A stretch of DNA of 64,000 nt, from assembly GCA_001692895.1 (NCBI GenBank), contig KV748220.1, positions 806,358 to 870,357 of the forward strand. The letters run 5' to 3'. Source of the DNA: Cenococcum geophilum 1.58. Its lineage: Eukaryota > Ascomycota > Dothideomycetes > Gloniales > Gloniaceae. Shown here in pieces: positions 1 to 12,000 of this stretch; position 1 is the first letter of the stretch, and the number at the start of each line of letters is the position of its first letter. The translations under genes were made by a program, and so were the position numbers. The notes under the pieces are model-generated. The model ran no database searches and was not told where the DNA came from. It saw nothing but the letters and a program-made list of their open reading frames with translations.

Positions 1-591
1 ACTAGCCAGGCTTATAAAGGAAAAGTTAAAGGTCCCTTATAAGTAGTAAGCATATACACAGAAGCATACTGGAATTAGTAAAAGTAGTCACTTTTAAGAT
101 AATAACTTTACCGGTTGAAAGTTATGCGTACTTACCGCAGTGCTATAGTAAATATATACGCTCTACATATACACCACATATTCTAATATTTTAGTAAAGG
201 CTTAAACTCTATATATAAGAAATATTCAATATATAAGAGCTATATAAAGAGGCGGGAATAGATAATATATAGAAAAATCATTACAACTTAAAGCGGATAG
301 TAGTATAGCTATGGAAACAATATATATATATATGATGCAAATATAAAGTATATACTAAGCTTAGGCAGCGCAGAAACAGCGGAAAGCAGCTAAGCGGCAA
401 GCTAGAAATCCTAGGCTAAATCTTCCCTAGAATCCTCAGAACCCATTTAACACCCCTAAACCTACTATATTTAGTAGACAGAATATATTACAGATAAGTA
501 CAGTAAATAATAATATTACATTAGTATCGGATACGTCACGCATATCCACCGCATATACAGCGCATATACTACTACTATCTTAAAGTTAAAC

Positions 592-822
592 CCCCCGGAC
601 TATAGGTAAGAGGTATAGGTCTTACCTATCTACAGAGGAGCTAAAAAAGGAGGCATATACGCTATATATAGAAAATATAAAGCGACAAATTAACAAATTA
701 AAACAGGCTAAAGACGTATATAATAAAGCAAAGGAACTAGCAGAGCTTAAGAAGTGGGCGTAAAAGCATAGTATTAGCATATAGGTATATATGCAAGGTA
801 TATATATAGCAAATATCACGTA
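592..822 (+). pseudogene. Lys/Glu-rich coding relic, possible transposase C-terminus
   Basis: About 77 codons remain readable. They give a charged, probably helical peptide containing YLSTEELKKEAYTLYIENI and then KELAELKKWA, followed by two TAA/TAG codons in the same frame that look like mutated CAA/CAG. Such charged tails occur at the end of fungal pogo/Fot1-like transposases, but no DDE motif or terminal inverted repeat is visible nearby. That assignment is only a guess. It has no start codon and no intact neighbour. Confidence 0.25.
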
Positions 823-3152
823 GAGTTCTATTACCATAAATAAAGAATTAATTAATATAGGCCTATTAGCCGGTGCCCTATATTAGGTATATGCCTAGCC
901 TATCCACTAAATAAACTCTACCAAAACTCCAACTATATGTACTGCGCACTACGTATACAGTATATAGGCCTAGCGTATGCCAGGACTTAAAGATTAATAC
1001 TAGCTTCCTATATAGTGCGGGAGAGGCAGGACGACTAGTGGGTTCCGCCTATAGCTTATATAAAGCATAAGCATAATATACGCAATAGAAGGAACTAGAC
1101 TTACTAGAGCTCTCACTACCACCACAATAACAGCCGGCTAGTTTTCTGCCCCCTACTACTAAATATTAGTAGTGTATATATAGGGTATATATAAGGAAAA
1201 CTTACCCCTTTAGCGGCGGGTAGACGGCGAGAGAGACTTCTCGCGGTCGCCTGGGGGAGTCGGGCTACGCTGCGCACATAGTTAGCATATGCCAAATATA
1301 TACAGGTAAAATACTAACCTTGCGCTTCGAGCCAGTTAAAGGAGTGGACGGGCCAATACACTGTTTCTCTTATATTAGTATACGCTTAGTATAAGCATAT
1401 ATTAATCTATAGTTAGTAGAAAACATTAGGGGTTTGTATATACGTAGTATATACGCGTATAAGCTAGCAATATAACTAAGTAGTGGTATTAGTAACGTAT
1501 ATGCAGGGCCTATATAAAGTCGGACTTTGCCAGTATCCTAAATATAGAGACGAGTATTTGTTTCCGAATCGGGCAGTAGTCCCAGTAGTAGCCGTAATTG
1601 TCCCTTATATACGCTACCCTTAGGCCTATAAGTACCATTAGGTCTAAAATCAAACTTAGGGGGAATAAGTATATAGATATATAAATAGATAGACATATTA
1701 GGGTATAGTGCGCATATACAGAAGCGACACTAGTGCTCTTACCTTGCAATAGAATTGCCTACTAAATTAGGCGGCAAACCCCTAGTCTTAGGCACTATAT
1801 CCAATTAGTTTAGGCTAGGTATATACTAGGTATAGAGTAAGTATACGCGATTAAAGTGCAGGCATCTATATACTCCGCAATCCTCAACCCCAAAGGGCCA
1901 CGGCTATATTCAGTATTAGTACTATATATATATTGCATATATATAACCTACCTAGGCTTATATAGGTACCTAGTATCCCGCTAGCCGCCAGACAAAACGA
2001 AACACTTTAGGGCGCTATATTGCATTAGCGTTGTATATACGTAGCATATACTAGGCACATACTTCTCTCCCGCAATCAGCTCCGCGGCCAACGTATTAGT
2101 AGTAGAAGGGTTTATTACTATATATAGTAAGCATATACCTTAGCTACTATTATACGGTAATACATACAGGCACCGCTGTGCTCGTTACAAACATAGCGGC
2201 GGTACTACAACTATATTAGTAGATAAAGCAGATACTATACGTATACGGAATATACGCTTAGCTAGGCAGTAAAGACCCAGCCGTATATCTACGTGCCATT
2301 TACTACAATATCACAGCTATGTTTTTTGTCAGCATATGCTATATAGAAGATATAGATATACAACCTACACCATAAAGTTAATAGCAGACAACACGGACGC
2401 GGGATTAGGTAGGTCTAGTTTACGCTTAATATATACACACTCTTTACATTAAGCTCTTCTAGCACCTACTCGCGTTGTCCTATACCGTCACAGCTAGGGC
2501 TGTATAAGGTTAGCATATACTATAGATATGCGGCGCTTAGTTTACTTACGCCTTCCACCAGCTACTAATGCTACGGCGCGTACTTTATCTACTATAAGCA
2601 TATGCCTTACATATGCGTTCTCTATAACTAACCTAGTGTCACCTAGTCGGGGTTAAGGTTAGGGATCGGGCCTATATACTTCTATTAGTATATGCTTCTT
2701 ATAGGCATATATAAAGCATATACTTACCATAGTAGTAGCCGAAGGTACTAGGGTTATTAGCGCCAGCTACCTGCGGATTATCGAAATCAACAATTAAAAG
2801 GCTTATAGTAAGCGTAAGCAGGGCGTATACAAGAATAAAGTTCAGTAGTCAAATTTAACTAGCACTATATCAGCATATGCAACGCTTATATATAGGTTAT
2901 ACAGAACATACCCGTGGCGTGTGGTGTCGTGGAGAAGTTATAGTATAACCGCTGTTGTTATAAATATACGACGCGTATGCACAGGCCATATTTTAATAAC
3001 TTAGCTCGCGTATTTTATACTGCAGCTAGGGGATACATATGCCCTGCATATACATATAAAGTGTTTTATTATATTCGTTATTTATTAAATACTTTAAATA
3101 CTTCAAATTCTATATATTAATTTTTTTGGGTATATGCGCTGCATATGCACAA

Positions 3153-3287
3153 ACTCGGCGGGGTCGGAAGCTGAGCAGGGTCAGAAGTTAAGCAAGGTCA
3201 CAAAGTCAAACTTAAAGTTCTGACCCCGTTGAACTTTATAACCTCGCCGAGCTTTTCCGTGACCTTGCCGAGCTGCGACCCCCTAAA
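3153..3287. repeat. Short GGTC-rich units in both orientations
   Basis: Units of about 20 bp containing AAGCTGAGCAGGGTC occur in direct orientation, and then as reverse complements (GACCTTGCCGAGCT, GACCCC). The block is therefore an imperfect inverted arrangement of a short tandem repeat. It is more GC-rich than its surroundings. No function is apparent. Confidence 0.5.
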
Positions 3288-3331
3288 GTGGCTAGATAGA
3301 GGACTTTAAGTATTCTGCTTAGATAGACGCC

Positions 3332-3508
3332 TATTAGGGGCATAGTCGGGCTCTATTATAGATGCAATATATAGAGTAAGAGATAAGCTTTTAAATAGAG
3401 GTATTGGCGAGCTAAGTAGCGCTGTATTAGGGGGCAATATATAATATTAAAGGCAATTAAACTGTTATCTACTAGTGAGGCTATATAGCCCTTATAAAAG
3501 GCGCCTAT
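3332..3508 (+). repeat. Dispersed repeat, left part
   Basis: This matches the start of the uninterrupted copy at 31597-31983 (shared TATTAGGGGCATAGT and TATTGGCGAGCT). The match stops at the AATCC target duplication of Copia-A and resumes after the element at 16794. The family is unclassified: I see no terminal repeats or coding frame. Confidence 0.7.
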
Positions 3509-3513
3509 AATCC

Positions 3514-3781
3514 TATTCGTACTAACTTAATAGCACGAGTGAGTCGTATCCACGGGCACGAAATACATGTAGTATTGTATGCTTGTTTAGATGGTGACTN
3601 TCAATTATATAAAGCAGACTACGTGGTCTATATACTGATGCACCTCCCCCCTAATTAGTTAGTGCTTTATAAGTGCACTAGACGCGTAAGCGAGTGGTTG
3701 GTGCACTAAACGCGTAAACGCGTACCTGGTGTACCGAACGCGTAAGCACGCGTTTAGTACAATAGGTGCTATAATTATACA
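3514..3781 (-). repeat. Copia-A 3' LTR (left on plus strand)
   Basis: The 268-bp LTR begins TATTCG (ancestral TGTTCG) and ends TATACA on the plus strand. It holds three imperfect 28-bp direct repeats with five ACGCGT hexamers (3682-3753) beside a TATA-like CTTTATAA. An ambiguous base lies at 3600, where the other LTR has G. Confidence 0.93.
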
Positions 3782-4249
3782 CTAGCAGTACTTAAAAAAT
3801 AAAACCACCTATATACAGCCTCCGTAATTGCTTTAATAAAACCATAAAACACAAAGGAAAATATATAGGAAATCTCCCCTAAGGTGCCGTCTAGGCTGCC
3901 TTCTAAACGGTACCTTAAGCTAGCCGTAAGTCCTGCTTACAGTCCGTAAAATAAACCATACGGCCTTTTAACGGGCAGTAGACGAGCCATAAGTTAGATT
4001 TTAAGGGCCGCTAAGGCGCTAGTGCTAAGCGAGCCAATGGCGATTTTTTATGCCCGGTATAGAAAATCGTAATTAGTTAATTTAACTACTATAGCAGAAT
4101 ATGGCAGAATTTGGCAGGTTATATAAGTTTACTAAGTTCCATTACAGCTTTCTACCGTTTTTCTACCTAATAGCTTACGGTCCGTAGAATAGGCCATATA
4201 ATAAGCCGTACGGCCTTTTAACGGGCCGTAGGCGTACCGTAGGTACTCC
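3782..4249 (-). other. Copia-A 3' untranslated region with repeats
   Basis: No coding frame is visible. It contains a hairpin repeat (4034-4079), a short run of GGCAGAATAT-like units (about 4085-4120), and two copies about 280 bp apart of a segment with CCATACGGCCTTTTAACGGG or a close variant (near 3955 and 4215). The hairpin and the GGCAGAATAT units also occur elsewhere in the window, so small elements have probably inserted here. Confidence 0.5.
4034..4079 (+). repeat. Palindromic element, copy 1
   Basis: Near-perfect hairpin with arms GATTTTTTATGCC and TATAGAAAATC around CGG, flanked by AGCCAATGGC and AATTAGTTAA. The same palindrome recurs at about 13921, 20753, 50866 and 54934, always with AGCTAATAGC-like and CTAATTAGCT-like shoulders. 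Confidence 0.75.
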
Positions 4250-7200
4250 GTTAGTCCCATTCTACCTATTTTATAACTTTTAGGTTAAGCTTATTTGTGT
4301 TAATTAGGGTTTTAAAGGCTTAATACGGCTTTGCCTTAGTTATAGCGTCTACTAGGTTATCTCCGCTGCTAATCTATTTAACCTTTATAATCTTATGTTG
4401 TTTATAGGCCTAATATAAGCACATTAGGTTGACTATAAGCCTCTTCTCTTATGTCGTACCTAGTTTAACTAGGCAGTTGTAAAGGGACTTTAAATTAGTG
4501 TATAAAACTAGGGGTAACTACTCTAGTTATAGAATCTTCTAGACCGTTAATTTGATTGCGGCTGCTATATTAAATCTATAAGCTAGTGCATATAGTTTAG
4601 AAGCTAGTACACTACGGGTTACTTATTTGCACTTAATTAAAGACTAATATAGTATATTTGCGTCCTAATTATAGTCCGTAAGTATAATTACAAAGCCGAT
4701 TTATAATAATAGGTCTTTATTATTGGCAAAGGAGGCGTCTATAAATGCTAGTAAGCTAAGGGAACTTAGGTCTAGTGGTACAAAAGTAAGTCCCCTTACT
4801 ATATTATTAATTTACCACTAAATACGCTTATTAAGCTGCTTAATATTTTCTTCTTATAGATCTACTGCCTAGGCCGTAAAGGGTAAGTCGTAGGCAGATT
4901 TAGGTTGGCAGACTGTGGTAATATAGGCGCCTCTTATACGCTATACAGCGTATTAGTCCTTAATATTTACGGTCTTATAGGTCTTTTTACGGGAACTAGT
5001 AAGGTCCATAGGCTTTACTATAACGAGCTTTAGGTTTTAAGCTTAGTGTTCCTAGGTTAGCTAGATTAAGTTGCCCTTTTATATAATTAAGCCTCCGTTA
5101 AACTTAATTAGAGTCTACTTAGTTAACTACTCTTACGGCTTTACTAGGAACTTAGCTTCTTATAGTTTAGTCTCTTTAGCGTCCATAAATATCTAGTCTG
5201 CTAAGAAGAGGGTATCATCTATTTAGAGTCCAATAATACTAAGGCCGTTTAATGGGCTGTATAGGAGGCAGGGGTTATAGGTCAACTATTCCATTTTAAG
5301 TTTACTAACGTAGTGCTAGTAGTATGTCTTAAACCAATAGTTTCCGGCTTCTAATACTCCATAAAGAGGTTTTATAACCTATAAAATTGTTCCTAGTTAT
5401 AGGTTAAGCTTATAGGGTGGTCGTATAAAGATATCCCTACTTAGGTAGGTATTAGACTATATATAGGCTTATAAGATATCCCGTAAGTAAAGGGCTACGG
5501 ATTTAGTTTGCTGTAGTCTAGGCGTAAGTATAAGTATAATCCGTTAACTGACCCGTTAAATTATAGGCGATTGCGTAAGGACTAAGTTCTTTCCCTAGTC
5601 GTTATAAGCTTATATAATAAGCCTTAATTTCTTAAAGGCTTTATTAGTACTAGGGTGCTTAATCTTATTAACAAAGCGTAAGTTAAATATATAGACGCCT
5701 TATAGAACGTCTCTCTCCGTTATAATTGTAAAGATACCCTTTTTAAGTAGTCCGTTAATCTCTTTACGCCGTAAGTCCGTAAAAGGGGTTTCCTATACTA
5801 GAACTAATATATCTATAGGCGGAGATTACATTACGAATATGCCTGCGGAGGTTAGGTAGTTCTCTATTACGGGATTCTTATAGGGGCGTCCTTGGCCACG
5901 CTTTATAGTAGGTTTAATAGGTTTAGTGAGTTTCTAGGGGACCTTTAGGGTAGGTAAGGGTGCCTCTAGTTTATCTAATTCGGCAGTCGTTTTTAGTTTA
6001 TCTAGTTTAGCGGTTGCTTCTAGTTCATCTAGCTTAACGTTATAGGTGTTTTCGGGCCGAAAGTAGGGTTTTATAGACGTGTTTCTAAAGCTAGTTAGCC
6101 TACTAGGAAGCTGTACGCAGTATATCTTATTTTCTACGGCTAGTAGACGGTAAGGTTTATTCTAACTGCCGCTTTTACGCTATATAAGGACTTTAGAGTT
6201 AAGCGGGAGGTTATATACTAAGGTTGTATTAGGTCCGTTACGGTAGTACAGGGCGTTATTAATAGTTTGTTTAGCCCGTAATTTAACTATTTTAGCTATT
6301 ACCTTCCGTATTATAGCTGCTCGTTCCGTAATAGACGGGGTAGAGGAGCCTAAATTGCTTATTCTTAGGTAGGCTCCGTAAACTAAAAGGGTGGGTACTA
6401 GTCTATTAGGGCCAGCGGTGTTGTTAACGGCTTTTACAGCCATCTATAAAGCCAGTTCCTTTTAGATATCCTTATACTTATCCGTAATAATCTAATAAGC
6501 TCTTTATAGAGCTAGGTAAGCTCGCTTAATAAGCCTAACGGACTAATACGCCTTAACTAGAACAGCTTTTGTTGATATAGCTATAGCCATAGTATACTAC
6601 TAGAATTTCTTACTGATAAAGTTCCTACCGGCGTTGTGGGTGATATACTTAGGAGGTTTAACGTACGTGTTAATCTAGCAGGTCCGTAAAATATCCTAAG
6701 TATGCTTTGCGGATATATTTTGCAACTAACGGGCGGCTTAGTAGTAGGTTGCCTTGTTAATTATATATAATACTAGGCTGCTATTAATATACATAATGTC
6801 TACGTACACTAAGTAGTTAAAGTTAAGGTCCTTATAAAGGGTGAACTTAAATTAGCCTAGGGAACGTCCGTATTTCTGGCAAAAGGAGCAGTATTTAGTT
6901 AGGTAATTAACTGCCTTCCTATTAACGTCGTCGTGTCTAGAGCGTTTAAGGACTCTATATAGCTTTTCGGCTGACAAGTAGCCGAAACGGCGGTATAGAC
7001 AGTAGATCTCCGTACTAGTAAGGTAGCATAGGTTATAGTTAAAAGATTCCTAAATATAGGTCTATAAAGTCTCTCCCTATATAAGAAACGGGTGTCTAAA
7101 TTGTTATATAATTGGTAGGGTAATATACTTACTTCCTAGGGCAGTTATAGGGCCGATTAAGGTGTCCGTAATATTGTTATAGTAAACCTATAACCTATCT

Positions 7201-7355
7201 ATGTCCGTAAGGCAAAGTAAGAAAGGGGTGTCTGCTTTTACTATATAGAAGTTAACTAAGCTAATTAGGGTCTTAACTGTAACTAATCTAATTAATACAG
7301 TTAAGCCAATGCCGAATTAGACGTTTACGGCCCTAGTTTACGTAATATTAATATC
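4250..7355 (-). pseudogene. Copia-A pol: integrase, reverse transcriptase and RNase H, broken
   Basis: Minus-strand reading from 7355 downward gives the integrase zinc region (RRFGYLS ... YCSFC, about 6870-6990). The integrase core follows with VDIMYI, in which the first Asp is kept. The longest open stretch is 6180-6443, beginning MAVKAVNNTAGPNRLVPTL. The copia RT motif near 5200 still reads IDDTLFLAD, so both catalytic Asp survive here. RNase H near 4550-4650 has SVLASKLYALAY-like sequence. Numerous in-frame TAG/TAA codons make it non-functional. The N-terminal part (gag and protease) lies beyond Gypsy-A at 14280-16077. Confidence 0.85.
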
Positions 7356-7360
7356 CGTAT

Positions 7361-7547
7361 TATCACGGCACTAACCTAACGCATACTGTTTCATACTGTC
7401 TCGTACTATTCCCTACTATTAGCTAGCCCACCACTAGCGACTTGGCGGCCGGCCCTACTATTTATATACAATACCCCCTTTCCACCTTCTTCCCCTCTTT
7501 ATACCACAACGTAGTTATTCAGTCTACTTCATTGCAGCACTGTGACA
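7361..7547 (+). repeat. Gypsy-A 5' LTR
   Basis: 187 bp, starting TATCACGGCAC (ancestral TGTCACGG) and ending GCACTGTGACA. TATATA lies at 7463-7468. ATACCACAA at 7501-7509, 33 nt downstream, is the probable transcript 5' end used for self-priming. Confidence 0.93.
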
Positions 7548-7559
7548 GTTTGTAGTATC
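7548..7559 (+). promoter_or_regulatory. Gypsy-A primer-binding site, probable self-priming
   Basis: TTGTAGTAT (7550-7558), 2 nt after the LTR, is complementary to ATACCACAA in the LTR (7501-7509 and 14228-14236). The one mismatch is a TG-to-TA change typical of RIP. No tRNA match was noticed. Confidence 0.55.
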
Positions 7560-7736
7560 TTCAATTTGCGCCCTATCACGATCACTAATTCCCCATACCC
7601 TAGCCAATTAACCTCCGCCCCAGAGCAATCACGACCTACGCGCGCCTCTGCTAAAACCAATACATCCCCAGCATAGTCCTAGAACAATCCTTAGTTTTTA
7701 CCTAGCACCTAGATAGGCAATACTAACGACGCCAAA

Positions 7737-8960
7737 ATGGCCAAAACTTAGAACCCCCGCGACGTTTTTATAGACCTATTTACAGAAACATACCCTAATA
7801 TCGCGTGGACAATCCGCCGCTCCCCACCGTACCCTAAGACCTTTAAGCCTAGTAAAGCTTACCTTACCCTTATTAACTATACTAATAAGTTCCTTAATAA
7901 TATTAAAGTAGGACTATAGTGCATGTATAACACAAACACCGCCAATAAAAAAGCCAACAAAAACCTTAGTGCCCTTATTGCTTCCTAGATAGGAACTATT
8001 AACTCCTAGGTAGAGACTATTACCGTTCTAAAACAATTAACCCCTATAATAATAGTAGTAACCTAGTAGAAAAAACAGAGATCTAAAGACCCGCTAATAT
8101 TTAGCGGAAAAGGCACCCTACTAAAACGATAAGCTAATTTTAAGACCTAGCATATTAAAATTAAGGGAGTCTTTAACCAGGACTAAGACTACTTTAATAT
8201 AGTTTAGTCCTAAATCCTTTATATCTTAGATATACTAGAGAATAAGGCCTATAAGTTTATTAAGTAGGGCCTAGAGCTTATATACAAGAACCCAAATAAT
8301 ATATTTACGTGGAAATGGCCTACTAAGGAAGATATGCTTAAAGACCTTACTACCTACTATAAGGTCCTTAATATAACCTAGGTTATAAAGAATAAGCTTA
8401 ACCATTTCCCCTAAGGCAAGCGTAATTACTGGTCCTAGAAGGGAGAGCTTAATAAGCTAATAGTCCGCGCTAAGAAGACAGACGAACAGAAGGTAGACCT
8501 ACTTTAAAAGTTTATCTCTCCAAAGATGGAAGAGCTGGTACTTAGACTAGCCTATAAAATTAATAACAGCAACTATATAGGTTGGAGTAAGCAGATAAAT
8601 ATATTCGCTAAGAACCTCGCGAACTATGCATACTAAGCCAACCTTAAAAAAAACGCTAACTACTACCTACCTACCTAAGCCCCTGCCCCTATGTTAACCC
8701 CGACCCTAGTAGTAACTAGAGAACCTATAAACCTTAATAGAATCTTAGATACAGAGCATAAGCACCGCGTTAATAATAGGCTGTGCCTTATCTATAGCCT
8801 ACCCGGCCACTAGAAGGATGCCTATAACCCCGCTAAGATAGTAAACCCAGTCCTAATACTACCCCGTTAAATGATATAAACAAATAACCGCGGACGCGGC
8901 AACTGTAGAGTCTATTATAGACGCGGCAACCGCGGAGCCTATTATAGCCGCGGTAGATAA
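7737..8960 (+). pseudogene. Gypsy-A gag with zinc knuckle, broken
   Basis: The frame opens with ATG (MAKT, then a stop in place of Gln) and closes at TAA 8958-8960, 407 codons in register with many internal TAG/TAA. It would encode the nucleocapsid precursor that packages element RNA. A CCHC knuckle near 8782-8826 reads CLIYSLPGH with the second Cys as Tyr (TGT to TAT) and the Trp after His as a stop. An Arg/Gly-rich tail (RGRGNCRVYYRRGNRG) follows. pol lies in another frame downstream. Confidence 0.85.
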
Positions 8961-9049
8961 CCCCCCCCTTTAACCCTACGGCTTAGTTACTCTAAACTAT
9001 GCCCTATATAGGAGCCTAACCTATTAATAACGCCTAGTATTAGCGACTT

Positions 9050-12000
9050 TGCGCTAGCGAATATAAATATAGCTATGTTATTGGCGAGGTATTGTCTTTC
9101 TATACCCCAACTAAAATAGAGATAGATACTGCCAGCTAGACGGACACTAGACCGCCCCGCCAAAACAGCCCCATACCCCAGTTATTAAAAGGCAGACCCT
9201 TAAACTAAGTCGCGCCTAAGGGTTTAAACCATATAAGAAGGAAGACGAGAAGATTAGGTCCCTATTACTAGATTAATTAGTCCTTTCTATTAGTAAACTA
9301 CTACTTAATCTTAGATTAGCAAATAGTAATAAGAAATTAATCCTTATTTAAACCTAACTCTCCTTATTATATAACCTATACCCCTAAGTTTATATTAATA
9401 TAGTAAGCCTAGTAGACTCCGGTAGTACTATAATGGCATTTACTAACGCAGAGTCTATTATAAGAAAGTATAATGTTATAACTAAGAAGCTACTAGCACC
9501 TAGGCCACTACGCCTCGTAAATAGTATCCCAACTTCGCTTATTACGGACTACTTTACTACCTAAATATTAATCGGCCTCTATACTAAAGCTATACTCTTT
9601 TTTATTACCAAACTCTCGCCTACTACCCCAATTATCCTAGGTATGCCCTAGCTTTAAAAGCACAAGCCCTATCCTAGCTTTAGGAAACTTAAAATCCGCT
9701 TTAACTTAGACTACTACTCTAGGCACTACCTTCTATAGGGGATAGCCGACGTTAGTAGGGACGCCCTATATAGACACTTAGCACTACTAAGCCTAGTGCC
9801 TAGGACTATATATAAAGCCCTAATAGTAAAAGACACTCCTAATAAAGGGGAGCCTATATAGCTGTAAAGAAACGAGATAGTAGAAGACTAGACTAACCTA
9901 ATACTTAAGACTAAAACAATAGGCCAGCTAGCCCTGCCAAGACTAAGAAAGAAGGTCCGCTTTGCGCCACTACTACTAAGAAACTAACCCTAACCTAGGC
10001 ACTATTTAAACCCCGGCCGCCTAGCCTAATACCTAGAACTAAGCTATATGCCATATATATACACTACAGCTCGCGTTATAGCAAGGACTAGCTATAGAAC
10101 TACTAAGACCCGGATAATAGAAACCGCGCCACTATAACGCCCAACCTTACACCTGTCTCCCGCGCGTACCGTATAGGGCCACTACCTTATTTCCGCCCCT
10201 CTGGGCTAACTAAGCTATACTAGCCCAGCCGTAGCACCGGAGAGCTAAACACGCCCCAACTTAGACGATATTAAATGCACCTATGCTATTAATTTTACCT
10301 AGTTCTATAAACAAAAAGACGTAAAGGTAATAAGGATCTATATAGCGGAGCTAGTAGAACTAGTTAAATAAAATAAGCACCGATAGCTACTTAAAAAGCT
10401 GCCTATAGGCCTAATAAAAGTACCAAACCTATTAGAAAGGTCTTTCCGCCGGCTAGTAAAAGGCAACTATATAATAAAGAAAGCCCATAAAGCGCTCCCC
10501 CCCCATTTTTATAACTTCCTTAAAATAAATCTAAAAACTAAACCCAAGCTTTTATATCGGAAGATAGTCAACACTAATATTAAAAAATTCCTAAAAGGCA
10601 AACTAGGATTAACCCGCGAAGATATTCTATAACGCCTACTAAAGGAGTTTAGTAAATATATTAAGCACTTTCTCCCTAAGAACGTAGACAAGCTACCCCC
10701 TTACTAACTATAGGACCATAAAATTAAGATCACCCCTAGAAACTAGGCCCTATACTATAAAAATAGACTACTCTTACCTACTAAACTTAGGTATATAAAG
10801 AAGTAGATTAATAAGATACTAAATAAGGGTTTTATCCGCGAATTAACCTTACTAGCTACTGTACCACTCCTCCTCGCTACTAAGCCCAGCGGCAGTATAT
10901 AAATCTACTATAACTACCAAGGCCTAAATATAGTTACTATTAAGAATTAATACCTACTGCCACTAATCTGTGAGACATTTAACGCACTTTATAGCGCTAA
11001 GTACTTTACTAAACTTAATATAATTGCTACGTTTAACCGGATCTAGATTATAAAGGGCTATGAGTAGCTTATAGCATTTATTACCCGGTTTGGACTCTAT
11101 AAGATACTAGTTATACTATTTAGCCTCTATAACGCACCCACTATATTCTAAAACTATATTAACCATATTCTATATAACGCCCTTAACGACTACTATACTG
11201 CCTACCTTAATAACATCCTTATCTTTTCTAAAACACGCGCTAAGCATACTAAGTATATAAATGAAGTTATCTAAAGACTTAGCAATACTAGACTTCAGAT
11301 TAATATTAATAAGTCTAAGTTCTACTCTACTAAAATAAAATACCTCGGCTTAATTATCTTAACTAATAGTATAACTATAAACCCTAAGAAGATATAGGCC
11401 TTATAGGAATAGAAGGACCCAACATTAATTAAAGAACTATAACAATTTCTCGGCTTCGCGAACTTCTACCAATAATTTATCCAAGGCTACTCTACCATCG
11501 CTATACCTATAATAAAACTTTTAAAGAAGGATATCGGATGGCTATAGGGACTAGAACAAGCCAAATCGTTTAAGGCCCTTAAGGGAGCCTTTACTTTAGC
11601 ACTAGTACTAGCATACTATAACTATATGAAGAAAACAGTGGTAGAGACAGATGTATTAAATTAGGCTTTCGGCGGAGTCCTTTCCCAGTATAACGACGAC
11701 GGAAAATTAAAACTAGTCGCATTCTTCTCTATAAAGCACTCCGCGCCAGAATATAACTATAAAATCTATAATAAAGAACTCCTAGCTATTATTAAGGCTT
11801 TAAAGGAATAGCGTCCTAAGCTGTAAGGGACTAAGGAGCTGTTTAAAATTATTACCGACTATAAGAACCTACAGACGTTTATAACTACTAAGTAGCTAAA
11901 CTAGCGCCAAGTCTAGTAGGCAGAGTTTCTTTTATAGTTTAACTTTATAATTATATATAGACCTAATAGTAAAGCCACGCTCCCTAACGCCCTAAGCTAG

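Larger units (their letters stand above)
1..3331. other. Degenerate AT-rich RIP-mutated DNA
   Basis: No intact gene is visible. The sequence is rich in TpA and poor in CpA/TpG, as expected after RIP. Short open stretches are interrupted by TAG/TAA every few dozen codons. One segment (592-822) still reads as protein and is listed separately. The words GCATATAC and GCATATGC recur at roughly one per 130 bases, far more densely than elsewhere in the window. I could not identify element termini, so this may be one or several eroded transposons. Confidence 0.6.

Noticed and set aside
3660-3770. CRISPR-like direct repeats
   Set aside because: Three imperfect 28-bp repeats without unique spacers, inside an LTR of a eukaryotic retroelement.
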